A stretch of 64,000 bases of DNA, from contig OZ237745.1 in the NCBI GenBank assembly GCA_965178125.1, positions 62,001 to 126,000 on the forward strand. The letters run 5' to 3'. The notes under the pieces are model-generated. The model ran no database searches. It was not told where the DNA came from and saw only the letters and a program-made list of their open reading frames with translations. Both the position numbers and the translations under genes were made by a program. This DNA comes from Bilabrum cf. latius. Taxonomy: Eukaryota; Bigyra: Bicosoecida; Bigyra; Bicosoecida. How positions within the stretch are numbered: position 1 is the stretch's first letter; each line of letters begins with the position of its first letter. This document shows, piece after piece, positions 48,501 to 59,902 of the stretch.

Positions 48501-51373
48501 TTCTCACTGGTACCCGCATCTGGTGCTGCCTTGCTGTCTCTGCTCGTGCGACCCCTGCCCCTGCCCCTGCCCCTGCCTCCGCTTCCGCTTCCCGTGGAAG
48601 ACTGCGACAGGATACCAACAGCGGCCGCCTCCACGGCAGTGACGCCACCAACGGCGCACCCGGCCCTTTCCTTGTGGTTCTGCTTGCTGGCGTCATCGAC
48701 GTCACCAGGGGGCCCGCTCCTGGCATTCTCGCCGCCTTCTTCGTCTGCCCCATCTCCTCCGGCACCCACCCATCCAGCATCAGCTTTGCCCCCAGTCCCT
48801 TCCGCTGCGACATCGAAGAGCCCTTTGAGCGCCGTGGCCTTGCCCATCCCCAGAGCAGACGCCCCCCTACTGCCGCTCTCGCCCGCCGATACCCCGCTGC
48901 CACGAGACAGGGCAGATTCCCTCCCACCGCCGAAGAGGCCCCCACCCCTTGGGACCCCTCCAGTGCCGGCACTGTCCTCGGGGCCAAATGCCTGCAGCCT
49001 CGACCGACGCATCCCCACTCTGACCACCTCGGGGGCGTTGCCGGCATGGAGGGGGATTCCCGCGTCCACCTCCGCGGCTGCCGATCCAGCGCTGGCAGAC
49101 GAGTCCCGAGTGCATTCCCCTGCATCTGTATCGCCATGGCCCCACGAGGGCTGACGCATGCCCGGCCTGCCCATCGCTGCGGATCCTTCCCCTTCCCTTT
49201 CCCCACTGGCCAGTCGGATGGGAACTGGAAGCAACTCGCTGCCGGCTGCACCCCCAGCATCCCCACCTTCCGCTCCGAACAGACCTCGCTGCCCATCGCG
49301 GGGCGTCGCGCCACCCACCATCCCGTCTTCTCCTTCTCCTTCCCCATCGAATGGCATCGAGCTCGACCTTCCAAGCGTGTGAACGCCTCCGCCGGTCCCC
49401 GGCCCACCAATGCCCGCTCCCTGTCCCTGCCCTGCGCCGGCTCCCAGCCGCCCTCCCCGCCCGGCCTCCCCCTGCCTCTCCATGGCCTAGCTCTGCACCC
49501 TAGAGCTCATCTCCACTGCGTCCGTCAGCGAGCCCCAGGCCAGGTCCGTCTGGATGTACACGGTTGCATCCTCCCGCCATGCGCTGAAGTACTAAAGCAC
49601 GTGGCTGCATGAGGCTAGGGCGGCCATGGCCTGCGCCTCTCGAAGCATCGCCGATACGCTGCTGGCCAGGCCTCCCTGCCTGGGCCTCTTCACAGCGTAC
49701 GTCACCCCGTCCACGCGGCTCACGCACCGGAACACGTCCGCAAACTGCCCCGAGCCCACCTTGCTCACCTCCTGGAAGTTCCGCAGGTAGTGCGACACCG
49801 CGGCGCCGTTTCCAAGCCGCAGGGGAGCCCGCCGCCCCCTGCCCCGCCGACCGATGCCTCCCGCCTGCTTGGGGGCGAGAAACGGATTCACGTTCACCTG
49901 CGGGACGTGCTGCACGAACCGGCCCAGCCCGGCCTGTCGCGGCCCACCGGTGGTCAAAGCGGTACCGCCACTCGCCCCCCGCATCACAGTGCTGGGTGGG
50001 TGCACCCCCAAACCCCCAGTTAGCATGCCCCTGCGGAGGGGTGTGGGGGGCGGTCCCCTGCGGCCCCTCGCCCCGGGCCCGCGCTTGCGCACCACGCTAG
50101 GGGCCCGTCTGCCCAACGCGAAGCCGCCCGGCGAATCGGCTCCGGGTGCGTGCCCCCACCCGCCAGCTTCATCTTCGTCCTCATCCTCATCTCCGTTCTC
50201 GCCTGCAGAGCTTGCCGTCAATGAGGAGGAGGAGGACGAGGAGGACGCGAGAGCCATAGGAGGGCTGAACGACTGCCCGGGGCCAGCGCCGCGATCGCTG
50301 CCCAGATCGAAGCGCCCCCGCTGGCGGGACCTCGCATGGCGCAGCGACACGGCAAAGCCGGCCCCTGATTCTGCACCGATTCCAGTCTCGCCCACGGCAC
50401 TGGCGCTGGCCGGAGCACCTGTCGCTCCTGTCAGCGGCAGCTGCAGCCTGGTCCGCACATCACTTAGTGCCCCCGCCCCCGCCCCGCTCCCACGAACGAA
50501 CGCACTGCTCGACGCGCCCAAACGACTGCTCCCGCTAGAGGAACTGCCCCTGGGTGCTCCAGGGGTGCAGTCTACTGCCGTGCTAGTGCGCCCCGCCTCT
50601 CTCACAGCAGCATGCTAGTGCTGCTGCTGTTCCCGTCCGTTGTCGTTTGAATCACCGGGCGACGAAGGACGCAGTCGTTGGGCCCCTCTGTCCTGCGCAC
50701 CAGCACCTGCCCGCGGGGTGGCAGCCCCGCGGTCGGACTGGGGCGACCCCCATGCCTCGCGGGCTAGATCAGAGCAGCTCCTCCCACTCGGATGATGCCC
50801 CGCGTCCCTGACCCCGGCTCCGGCACTGACACCGTCCTCCATGGGAGCCGTGCCTGCGGTTTCCTGGGAGCAATTGCCCGCTGGTGGCAGGCGCGGTCCC
50901 CCCTCACTAGCGAGCAGCTGGCTGGGGTGCTAAGGAGCGGCCGGGAGTGTGGCGGGAGTGGCCGAGATGTCGATGGAGCGCGGCTGGGGCCGCAGGATCG
51001 GCTGGGATGGGGAGGATGAAGGCTATATTGCAGGACTGATGGGTGATTGATGTGGCTCGCGGGGGTCCCGCCTCCTCGGTGCCGCTCGGCTCTGTCTCGA
51101 CCTGGCCGAGTCGTTGGGCAGCTTCGGCAGAGCCCCAGGTGCGCGTGTCTGGGAGCCCAGGTCACCGGCTTCGGAGTCCAGGCTACCAGCAAGATGTGTA
51201 AAATCCTGCGAAGATGCCCCGACCGCGTCGTAGCCCCGATTCAATTCTGGATGAGCAAGACCTTCCGATCGTGCGACCGACGATGCAATCGCTGCATCAG
51301 CCGGCGATACTCGAGCTCGCTCCGACCCATTCTGGCATCCTATCTTTAGCTTTGACTGTCTCGCTTGCCCCAT
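42554..51373 (-). CDS. Giant Wee1/Myt1-family protein kinase with very large inserts
   Basis: One frame of 2,940 codons from ATG 51373 to TAA 42554-42556, open only because about 15 UAGs are sense (among them 43154, 44465, 45257, 45260, 46037, 46892, 48368, 49592, 50615 and 51023). The N-lobe near residue 537 reads KVGSGQFADVFRCVSRVDGV then TYAVKR (glycine loop and catalytic Lys). It runs through UAG-49592 into YFSAWREDATVYIQTDLAWG, as in Wee1. About 1,045 low-complexity residues then precede LRLILLHLARGLAAMHRRGV and the Wee1/Myt1 catalytic loop HMDIKTSN (about 1689). After a second insert of about 180 residues come KLGDLGLA and GDSRYMAPEL. All catalytic residues are present, so it is probably active in inhibitory Cdk phosphorylation. 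The tail is about 1,000 further residues rich in Lys-Gly, Arg-Gly and Asp/Glu. The frame stays open further 5' to about 51592, so the start is uncertain. Confidence 0.75.
43191..43244. repeat. (GCCCTT)n-like hexamer tract, Lys-Gly coding
   Basis: An imperfect run of GCCCTT/GCCATT hexamers. On the minus strand it encodes Lys-Gly repeats (KGKGKGSGNGKG) in the kinase tail. A similar tract lies at about 43365-43411 and a shorter one near 42950-42976. Confidence 0.75.
46920..46988. repeat. (CCTGGC)n hexamer tract, Gln-Gly coding
   Basis: A tandem of CCTGGC with two CCTGAT variants. On the minus strand it encodes GQGQGQDQGQ-type repeats inside the large kinase insert. The variants change Gly to Asp, and all units keep the frame. 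Confidence 0.85.
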
Positions 51374-52135
51374 GGGCTAGGAGAGCGGCTTTTGCGCATT
51401 GTTGATCACTCCTGTCGAGTTGCCGGTGGCGCCAGCAGCCTTCCGTGTCGACCGCGACGGCGCCGTGGTTCGTGACGGCTTTTCCCTGCGATGAACTAGG
51501 CAAGCGCATACACTATCAACTTCAATACAGCTAGCATACCACAGTTTTGGGATCGCGGACTGGATTGCGATTTCGACAGCATATGTCGTCACACAAAATT
51601 TGAACCAAAGTAGGCTGTGAGCGGACTAATCCTTGCTTACCGATGCGATTGCGCTTTGGATCCAAATAAACTGGATAAAGTCTACTGCTGGACAGCGTTG
51701 CTGCCCTTCGAAGACATGTGCTACGCGCGATACAGCTTGTTCCTGGAGCAAGCTGCCCACCTCCACTCCCCGGTTGCAACCACTTGCATCGTTGAACTTT
51801 CAAGAAGAAGATTAAAATTAATCCGATCGTGAAGAAGAAGATTATGATCCACGCAAAGTCGGCTTGAGCCGCCCAGTCATGGGATTGTAGCGGTGATATG
51901 CGGGCCACGCTATGTTTGGCACTTCGAGAGAGACGCTGTCGACGGGCACAAGGAGACGGAGTCGGGGGCAGACACCATTTCTTGATGCGTAAATCTATCG
52001 CCCCTCTGGACAGCCGCGATGCCGCACATGGTGGCTCCCATGGTGAGCAAAAGTGTAATAATGACCCGAAAACAAACAATTATGCCCGAAACCCCAAGAC
52101 AAGTTGCAACCCCCCGGGCCACTCTCGTCTCAGGG
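51374..52135. other. Kinase 5' region and an unresolved possible small membrane-protein gene
   Basis: The kinase frame stays open from 51373 to about 51592 but has no ATG there, so this may be 5' UTR or an extra exon. Further upstream on the minus strand, about 51790-51870, a frame encodes DWAAQADF followed by a very hydrophobic run (WIIIFFFTIGLILIFFLKV). It can be spliced at a GTAAGC site near 51640 to the GCAG at about 51494, ending at TGA 51405. This would be a small single-pass membrane protein. Another frame (about 51850-51990) also looks coding. Evidence is too weak to fix a gene. Confidence 0.3.
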
Positions 52136-55100
52136 TCAGTCATCGCCCGCATCCCCCCTAGCCTGGTTGCCCACCTGCACGTCGGTGAGCAGCTGCCTGA
52201 CTCCCTTGCGCATGCCCGGCAGCGAATCCCTCACACCCGGTGGCACCACGCTGAGGGCCTGCCACGAGGCAGACAGCGGGGCCGACAGGTGCTGGAACGC
52301 ATTCCAGTACAGCACCACAACGGCGATGAAGGCCACTGCCAAGTAGCTCCCAATCACAGCCTCGTTGATCTGCATGAACTAGTCAATGCGATCCTCAACC
52401 TCGTTGGCATAGAAGGCCGCCACTCTCCGAAGCGAGTCGTGCAAGTGCGGCTGGGCCAGCTCAGTGCACAGCAATAGCAGCTGGATATACACGGGGTTTG
52501 TGAACGGGTTGAAGTTGGGGGTCTGGCCAGGATATATGTCTGGGTGCCTGCCTCCGATGAACTGCCTCAGACCCTGAGCCAGAGAGTAGATTGCCGTCTT
52601 TGCACCGTTCCGCATGGAGCGCGTGAACGTGCGTGTCCTCGGGTCCACGAACCCGAACACGAGGCCCTACAGCTCGAGGGTGCTTTCTCCCGCCCTGAGG
52701 CAGCCATCCAGATCTGGAGACTCGAAGCACGCCTCGTCGAACAGGAGTCGCTTCGGGTACTCGTGCTCCAAGCTGCCCAAGGTCGTGGTCAAGCCAGTCG
52801 CCTCATCGACCACCTCCCCCCCAATGGTGACTTTCTGCAGAGTCTGCAGCATGCGGCCCTCGATCTCCTCCGCAATGGCCTGGTCCCTGGCTCGAGTCAC
52901 ATTGGTGGGCGCAAGAAAGCCCACGTTCTGCGCAATCCTGACGTAGTCCACCGAGTCGATGGCCATTCGCTGCAGCGTGACCATCCTCTCATTGTAGCGC
53001 ATCACCTGGTTGAGCAGCGTGGTGACCATGATCACCAGGTACAGCACCCAGCCGAAGAATAGCATCAGCGGCACCGTGAAACGGATCGTCGACTGCAGCG
53101 TGAACGTCCAGTTGTCTCTAAACTCCCGTTTCTGCAGGACACGAGCCATCCTATGCCTCCTCTTCTTGCGTCGGCTACCGCTTTCGGTTCTTTTCGCTGG
53201 GCTGGAATTACCGGTATCTATGTTCGCATCGGACTGCCCGAGCCCCCGAGCCAGCTCAAGCCTGGCCAAGTCCGCCTTCGCGTCCATCTGCAGCGGGCGG
53301 GTGGATGCTGGCGAGCCAGGCTGCTTGAACGCACGATCGTCGATGCCCATCGGGCCCGGTACTTTGTCTGCAGCCTTCGGGTTGCCATCTTCACCTGCAT
53401 CAGACCCAGCCAGAGATCCTTCATAGTCGACTTGGCTCGACTCTGTTCCTTGACTAGCTTGCGAGCCCTCCTTCACACTTCCAGTAGTTGCCGCAGCTGG
53501 CACAACGCGAGACCCCCGCCTGCCCCTTAGTGGCTGCGATGCACTCGGGCGGGGAGCAGCACTGCCACTGGCAGCGGTTCCATTACTGTCTTCATCCTCA
53601 GACCCGTAGCTCCTGGCGCTGTTCATGGCCTCTTCTTTGCCCATGCTGAGTGCTTCCTTGCCAAGACTCATGGTATCCTTACTCACGCTGTTGCCGCTGA
53701 TCAGCCGACCACCCCCACCCCTCTGGTTCTCAGCCGAAATCAGTGCCTTCCAGCGCTCCTGCTCCTGGTCCTGAAGCTTGGTGGCCGCTGCAGCAGACCT
53801 GGGTGCCCCGCCCAGCAATCGCTTCATGGTGTTGCCTCGCTGGAACTAGGCCATACGCCTCACTCGGCGCATGTCCTCGCCGCCTTCCTCCTCGCCCGAG
53901 CTGCCCGAATCACTGGATTCTTCTCCCGCTTCGATGGCAGCCCGGACCATTTCTTTGTCATCCATCTCGTCCACCAGGCCCATGTCCCGCTGGTTGTCCT
54001 CGTCCTCGTCCTCCAGCCCCTCCAGCTTAGCCACGGTGTTGGTCAATCGCACGCTGGCCCTGCTCTTGAGGTTCTTGGCGATGCGCTGCGGCATGTGGGC
54101 CAGCAGATCCAGCACGGCAATGGTCCGCTGTCGGAGTCCCCTGAGTGACCGCACAAAGAGGATGCAGCCCACGGTGATTGCCACCACGAAGCATCCAATG
54201 CCAATGCCCCCGATGAGCAAGCGGGCAGTGTCGAAAGAGTCAACCACGTCGAGCTGTCGCTGGGACAGAGTGGCATTCAGGGCCTCGATGTACGTGTCTG
54301 CGTTCACTGTCAGGGTTTGACCTGGCACCCAGTCGAAGATCATTTCGGCTGGATCGTTTACCTTTGCCATGGTCAGCATGATGCCTGTCAGCACGTCTCC
54401 GATCCTGAGGGCGCTCACGTTGGTGGTGCCAATGGCTGATCCCGCAATGTCTGAGTCCGAGTAGGGCCAGATGGACTCTTGCACGAAGTCGATGGCACGG
54501 CGGGCCCCCAGGGCCGGGGTGGCTTTGGTCAGCTCCAGGTGCAGCTGCTAGTGCCTGAGAGCCCGGGCCTTGATGCGCTGAAAGGTGGGCTCGGTGTCCT
54601 GCAGCGTCGGGGGGAATGTGGCTGAATTATGTGCAGCAAGAAATCGATATTCATTGAAGAAGGCCTGAAACTCCATGGCTGTCTCGCTGGTGATGTACAG
54701 GTACCGCGAGCCCCGCTGCAGCTCCTGTCCGATGACGCGCTGCGTGACGATACCAACTACCCCGAGGATGAGGATGATGACCAAAAGTATCGAAAAGGTG
54801 ACCTGCATCGCGTACACCTCCTCGCTGGCTGCCTGTGCCCTGGTCTGCACCACCTTGCTGAGCTGCTGCGCCATCCAGCTCTGCGATGATGCCACGCTGC
54901 CCTGGTCCTCGGCGTTCTAACGGAAAGCAGCCCCTCCATCGCTTATCGCTGACCCGCGCCTCTTGCCTATGGAATTCATCGCACTTCCATGCTTGGCAGA
55001 TGACCCACGGCGGCCCTTCGCAATCAGTGGACCCGGTGCAGCAGTCCCCCTCGCCGAGGACATGCCTTGGCTATCCCGGCTGTCTCGACTGTTTGTGCTG

Positions 55101-58100
55101 CCCCCCGCGACCAATGACTCCGACCCCGCCGCTGAAGATTCTAAACTCTTAGATACCGACCTGCTTCCCATCTTGGGATTCACCTGGCTCATCGATCTGC
55201 CAAAGGAGCCAGTCGTGTTCGAGGAAACCTGCCGGGCCTGGTAGCTCTGGGCCATGCGCCCACCCGATTGACTGAACCGACGCCTAGTGCCCCTCGAGTC
55301 TGCCTGCTTCCCCCCAGTGGTGCCCACCGTCCCATGCTCTGTGCCACCTGCAGAGCTGCCTGATATCGATCGACCGCCATCATCATCAGAAGCGGTGGTG
55401 AGCTGTACCGTCTGCTGCACCTCAACAGACACAGATACCTTCCTGCTGCGGTCTCCGCCAGATCCAAGCTGCAAAACATCGCTCTTCTTCGACTCTTTCA
55501 CAGTCGGCGTGGGTACATCGCCGGCCGCCTTCGCTCCCAATCTCTCACGGGAGCCCCCAGAGCCACCCTCCTGTGTTTCACCGCCTCGCTTGCCGAAGCC
55601 CGCGTCCAGCAAAGCCTGTCTCACCGCTGTCAAGAGCGCCTGCGACTCTTCGTGCCCTGGCCGCCTCCACCGCAGCATGAACTGCCTCTCGCCGAACAGC
55701 GGGGTCAGGTCCTGCACGGACCCGAACACGAGCCTCGTCCCGTCCGAAGCCCCCTCCACAGGTATCATGCCGGTGTCCCGCTGTCGCAGGAGGCTCTTGA
55801 GCTGCATGGAAGCAGGGAACACCGGCATCGTGCGTGTGTCTCCCTCAAGTACAGCTGACAGGTGCATGCCATCAGCAGACCGCTTGCGAGAGAATGAGCT
55901 CGAGGAGCTCATGGCTGGCGGCGGATGCGGCGCCCTGAACGATCCTGCCGCGCTCCTCGCGTTGCCCTTGCCGTCCTTGCTCCTCTTCTTCTTGGACCCG
56001 GCACCTGATAGGTCGTGCCTGCCCTGTTTGATAAAGGACCCGAGAGAGACCAGCCCACCCTTGCCCCCTCCAGCAGCACCGGCTCCACCCATAGCAGCAG
56101 CTGCGTTCTGGTCTCCCCCCGCAATCATGAGAAGCGAGTCACCGCCGGCATGCGCCTCGTCCGACTCAAGGTACTCCCGCAGCTCAACGGCTAGTCTCCG
56201 GTCTAGCTCCCTCATGCGCCACTCCTGGGCTCTGGCCTTCTTGCCGCCCTTGCCCCGCATGCTGATCATGGACCGAGAGGCACGCCCTGGACTGCCGCTC
56301 CTCCTGTGCCTCCTCACCCCAGTGGAGTTCTCCAGGAGAGCCAGCATCGCCCACGGGGCCCAATCCTCCGCGTCGAAGCTCCCACGGTCCGCGCTAGGCA
56401 GCAGGTGCTTGATGCTGTACGACTCCCGCTGCAGGTAGTCTGCATCCACGCCCATGAGTGACAGCGAGGACGCGCTGGCAGAGAGCACCCTGAGTCCGCT
56501 GCGGGGGCCCGCGAAGAAGATCACGTTCTCCTCGCACCTGAGTCGGTCCATGCTCACAGTCAGGCGCGGGGAGGAGGTGACCTCATCGGGCGTGCTCTCC
56601 ATGAGCGAGAGCAGCACGGGGATGGCCGCTCCGTTGCTCTGCTGCACAAAGGTCACCTCGGTGCGATTCAGGTTCGGTGAGAAGCCCAGCCGCACCATGG
56701 AGTGCACTCGCCTCTACCACAAGGTGCGGACGGGCTCCGGCAGCAGCGATAGCACAGGCAGTCCCACGATCTAGCTCGTGCTCGAGTGCCCGAAGAGTCG
56801 ACAGGCCGCGGGAGAGGCTGACAGGATCTCACCCAGGCTGCTGTCCGAAGCGCTGACGGTGAGACTGGCGGCAGAATCGTCCAGCTGGTCCACATCAGGA
56901 GCAGGCGCGCCCAGCACCACGTGTTTGACTGCCTTTTGCCGCTGCCGAGTGTGCCTCTCCTCGATGCGGTCGGCCTTGTTGAACAGCCTGCGGGATAGAG
57001 GGGGGGAAATACAGGAGACTGCAGGAAGCATTATAGGATCGCTAGCAGTTGAGTGTACGAAAAGAAAAGGTGGCATGGCAGAGGGTTGCATGGTTAGGTC
57101 AGAGCAGCAGACTCACTCCATGGCGGGCATTGGGTCGTTCCTCAGCTCGAGAAGGAACTCGGCGTAGCTGCGGGCCACAAGCGCTCCCGAGTTCAGCTGC
57201 ATCATGGTCTTGTAAAGGCCCTCTGTGCGAGCTAAGGACTGCTCAATCTCCACGCTGACTCCCACAAGGTCACCCACCCGCGGATGGCTCTGCGACAGGT
57301 GCTCCCACAGCTTGAGGATGCTGCGCTGTGCCGCGATCTTGCTCTCCTGCGCCTACTTGGCCAGCGACTCGAAGATCACACGGTCCAGCGCAGACAGCTT
57401 GCTCGAGTCAGCCCCCTCCCGCAGCGCCCTGGTGCGCTGGTAGATGAAGAAGGCCACGTCCAGCCCGGGCTGCCTCAGCCTGGCTGCAGATAGGCACTGT
57501 GCCTCGGCGAAGTTGTTCTCTGGGTAGAAGGAGCGGTAGAACTCGGCTGCCAGCACGTGGCTCATGGGGTTCTGCGCGTGGTGCATGACCATGTGGCGGT
57601 AGGCTCGCTCGGCTGCGTACAGCCGCTGCTCTTCGAGCCTCCTCCGTGGGTTGGAGTACGCCTTGTGGAGCAGCCGCTGCCCGTAGAGCGTGTCAGCATC
57701 GATGTCACCCCCGAGGTCCGCAGAGGACGCTAGCCCTTCTCCTCCGGCAATGAGCGCCGCGCCAGTGTCCAGGCCCAGACGAGGAGCAGCCGAAGCTGCT
57801 GCCCTGCGCTGGGCCAGGAGCACCGCCCGCTCGTCCTCGTCCTCCACCTCATCATCAGAGCTCTCGTGCAAGCCCTGCTCCCCTGCAGACCGAGAGGCGT
57901 CTGTGTCGTCACCACGCCCAGCACCGGAGCGGTCCCTTGCGCCCGCTCCCTTGTGTTTCGTACGACTGCCTCCTCCACTGCCAGAAGCGGCACGCTTGTG
58001 GGAGCCGTTCAACCCCCCAGAGGTGGACGACTCTGCCAGGCCCATTAGCTGACCGCCCAGCTGCATGAGGAACGTCCCACCGCCACCTGCACCACCGTCA

Positions 58101-59593
58101 TTGCCCCTGTTGCACCCGCGCTATGCCCTGTCACTCAGCACCGCCACCGCACCCCCCGACTACATCATGCTCTGCGCGAAGTCCTGCATGCGGTGCCTGG
58201 CCCACACGTCGAGGTGCACCACCCTGGAGCACTCCTCCAGCGGCAGCATGGCGATGTAGTGCTCCCGGGTGTATACGGCCAGGAAACCAAGGCAGTAGGA
58301 CAGCCCGCAACCGATGTAGAAGAGCACGCTGAGGTCTCCGTAGTTGGCATACTTGTGCAGAGTCAGCGCCACCGTGGACCAGACGAAGACGGCTGCAAAC
58401 CCGGTCTGCATGCCGTTGACACCTGCGTGCACGTACGGCATCTGCCTGAACATGAGGACGGCCCACGTGAGCCCCGAGAGGTAGAGGATGGCGGTAAGCA
58501 CCCACGAGTCGAGCAGCATGTCCCGGAACACGGTGAAGCAGAGCACCAGCACTACCTTGATCACGAGCACCACAGCGTCCACCCGCCCGTGGCTCTTGGC
58601 GCTCCACGACGCAGAGGCCGGGTTCCGGTCGATGAACACGGCTGTAATGAACACGCTGAGCACCGCGAACACGAGCAGGACGGCGCTGATGAATACACGG
58701 ATGATGATCGGGCCGGCGGCATCGCACTGCCAGCCCGTGCCGATCCACGAGAAGCCATCCAGCGAGCCAGACTCGGCGGGGGCTTCCACGCCCGGGCACC
58801 CGAGCGCCCTGGCCATCACAGTCGTAAACGGCAGGAATAGAGTAGTGGTCGTCAAGGTCGCCACCGATCTGAGGCCCTTGAGCACGATGCCAGATTGGGG
58901 CGCTTTCGTGATGAAGCACCACGCTGCAATCGATGGAAAGCGGTGGAGCAGTGATTCCAAACCAAAATGAATCTGGACCAAAATCAGACTTATTTGCATC
59001 ATGGTTTGCATGGAGCTTGCGAACACCGTATCAGCCAAACAAGGAGCATCTGATGGGCGTAGTACACAACGTGAGGATTCTCACCAACGTAACAGCTCGC
59101 GGCCACGAAAAGGGACGTCCAAAGCGTGGATGCTACTAATAGGACAACATAAAGCGTGAACAGGCTGGACCTTGCGACAAAGTCTCCGCTGAGGACATCC
59201 AGGACTGTTGCGAGGTGCGGAATGCCTGACGAATCTCCACCCTCCCACAACGAGCCATTCACCGGGAAATTGTAAAACTGCACGTACCATGGTCGCAAGA
59301 AGTAAAATTTTGACTATACTTGGTACGAGCAACGCAGAAACTCGACGACTAGGATGACAAGCCTGCCATAATTCTCAATCATTGATCTGCGGCGATACGA
59401 TTGGGTTGCTCTGAGGTACTGAAACAATCTATCTCACTTGCAAAGCATCGATAGTGATTAATACCAAGTATGCCCTCTGTTCTACGGTCATCTCCTTGGA
59501 CATCACATAGGCAAAACCGTAGAGGGACTCCAAGACTAAATCCAGGGGCCCCTTGGAATTCTCTCCCAATGCTGTCGACTAGCTTGAGATCAT
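52136..59593 (-). CDS. Giant polytopic TmcB-like membrane protein with PAS-like domain, copy 2
   Basis: Exons 59438-59593, 59085-59277, 57117-58923 and 52136-56987 give 2,335 residues ending in TGA. The exon layout equals copy 1: exons 1-3 have identical lengths (156, 193, 1,807), and exon 4 is 69 bases shorter owing to divergence in the Ser/Gly-rich stretch near 55100. No frameshift was found, so both copies should be functional. Helices, the PAS-like region (about 56650-56950) and the C-terminal helices match copy 1. UAG at 57353 and 52667 corresponds to CAG in copy 1 (23193 and 27953). CAG at 59477 and 54260 corresponds to UAG in copy 1. Other UAGs are shared. The promoter is unrelated to that of copy 1, so regulation may differ. 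Confidence 0.75.
52136..59593 (-). repeat. Inverted-repeat arm B (pairs with 20969-28486)
   Basis: Reverse-complement partner of arm A. Intron 2 (58924-59084) has the same length as in arm A (161 bases) with five differences by eye. Intron 1 (59278-59437) shows no similarity to its counterpart. Similarity stops at the stop codon, with unrelated 3' flanks. Confidence 0.9.
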
Positions 59594-59902
59594 GGCTTAA
59601 TCACGTTTTTTTGATTCGGCAGGAGCCCTTTTCCAGCGCTGGGTATGCCGAGACTGCGGACGAATCTGGAGAGTGGGGGAGTTTGCAATGATGATCAACG
59701 TCGCGCGGTTAGCCCTGCCTGCTGCCAGTGATGAGCCTGCCAGTTCTTGTCAGTCAGTGGTCGCACGGGTACCGTAGATGTGTGGTCGCATGAGCAGCCA
59801 ATCCGATGAGCAGAACGAAAGTCAAAAGTACTTGTTGTCGCTCACAGAAGCAAAGCATTGGTCTTTGCACCTGAAAGATGGGGAACTGAACGCAATCTAC
59901 CA
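59594..59902. other. Gap between TmcB-like copy 2 and CFAP58
   Basis: These 309 bases separate the start of TmcB-like copy 2 from the stop of CFAP58, both on the minus strand. They should hold the copy 2 promoter and the CFAP58 3' UTR. No gene or structure was recognised. Confidence 0.45.

Noticed and set aside
39015-51373. UAA also coding for Gln
   Set aside because: Three genes end at UAA, including TrxR exactly after Gly-Cys-Sec-Gly. Only one UAA sits in an otherwise open frame, at 63832, where the gene model is unresolved.
20969-59593. Reading the UAG-interrupted genes as pseudogenes
   Set aside because: Only UAG interrupts them. UAA, UGA and frameshifts are absent within the same long frames, and paralogue substitutions keep the frame.
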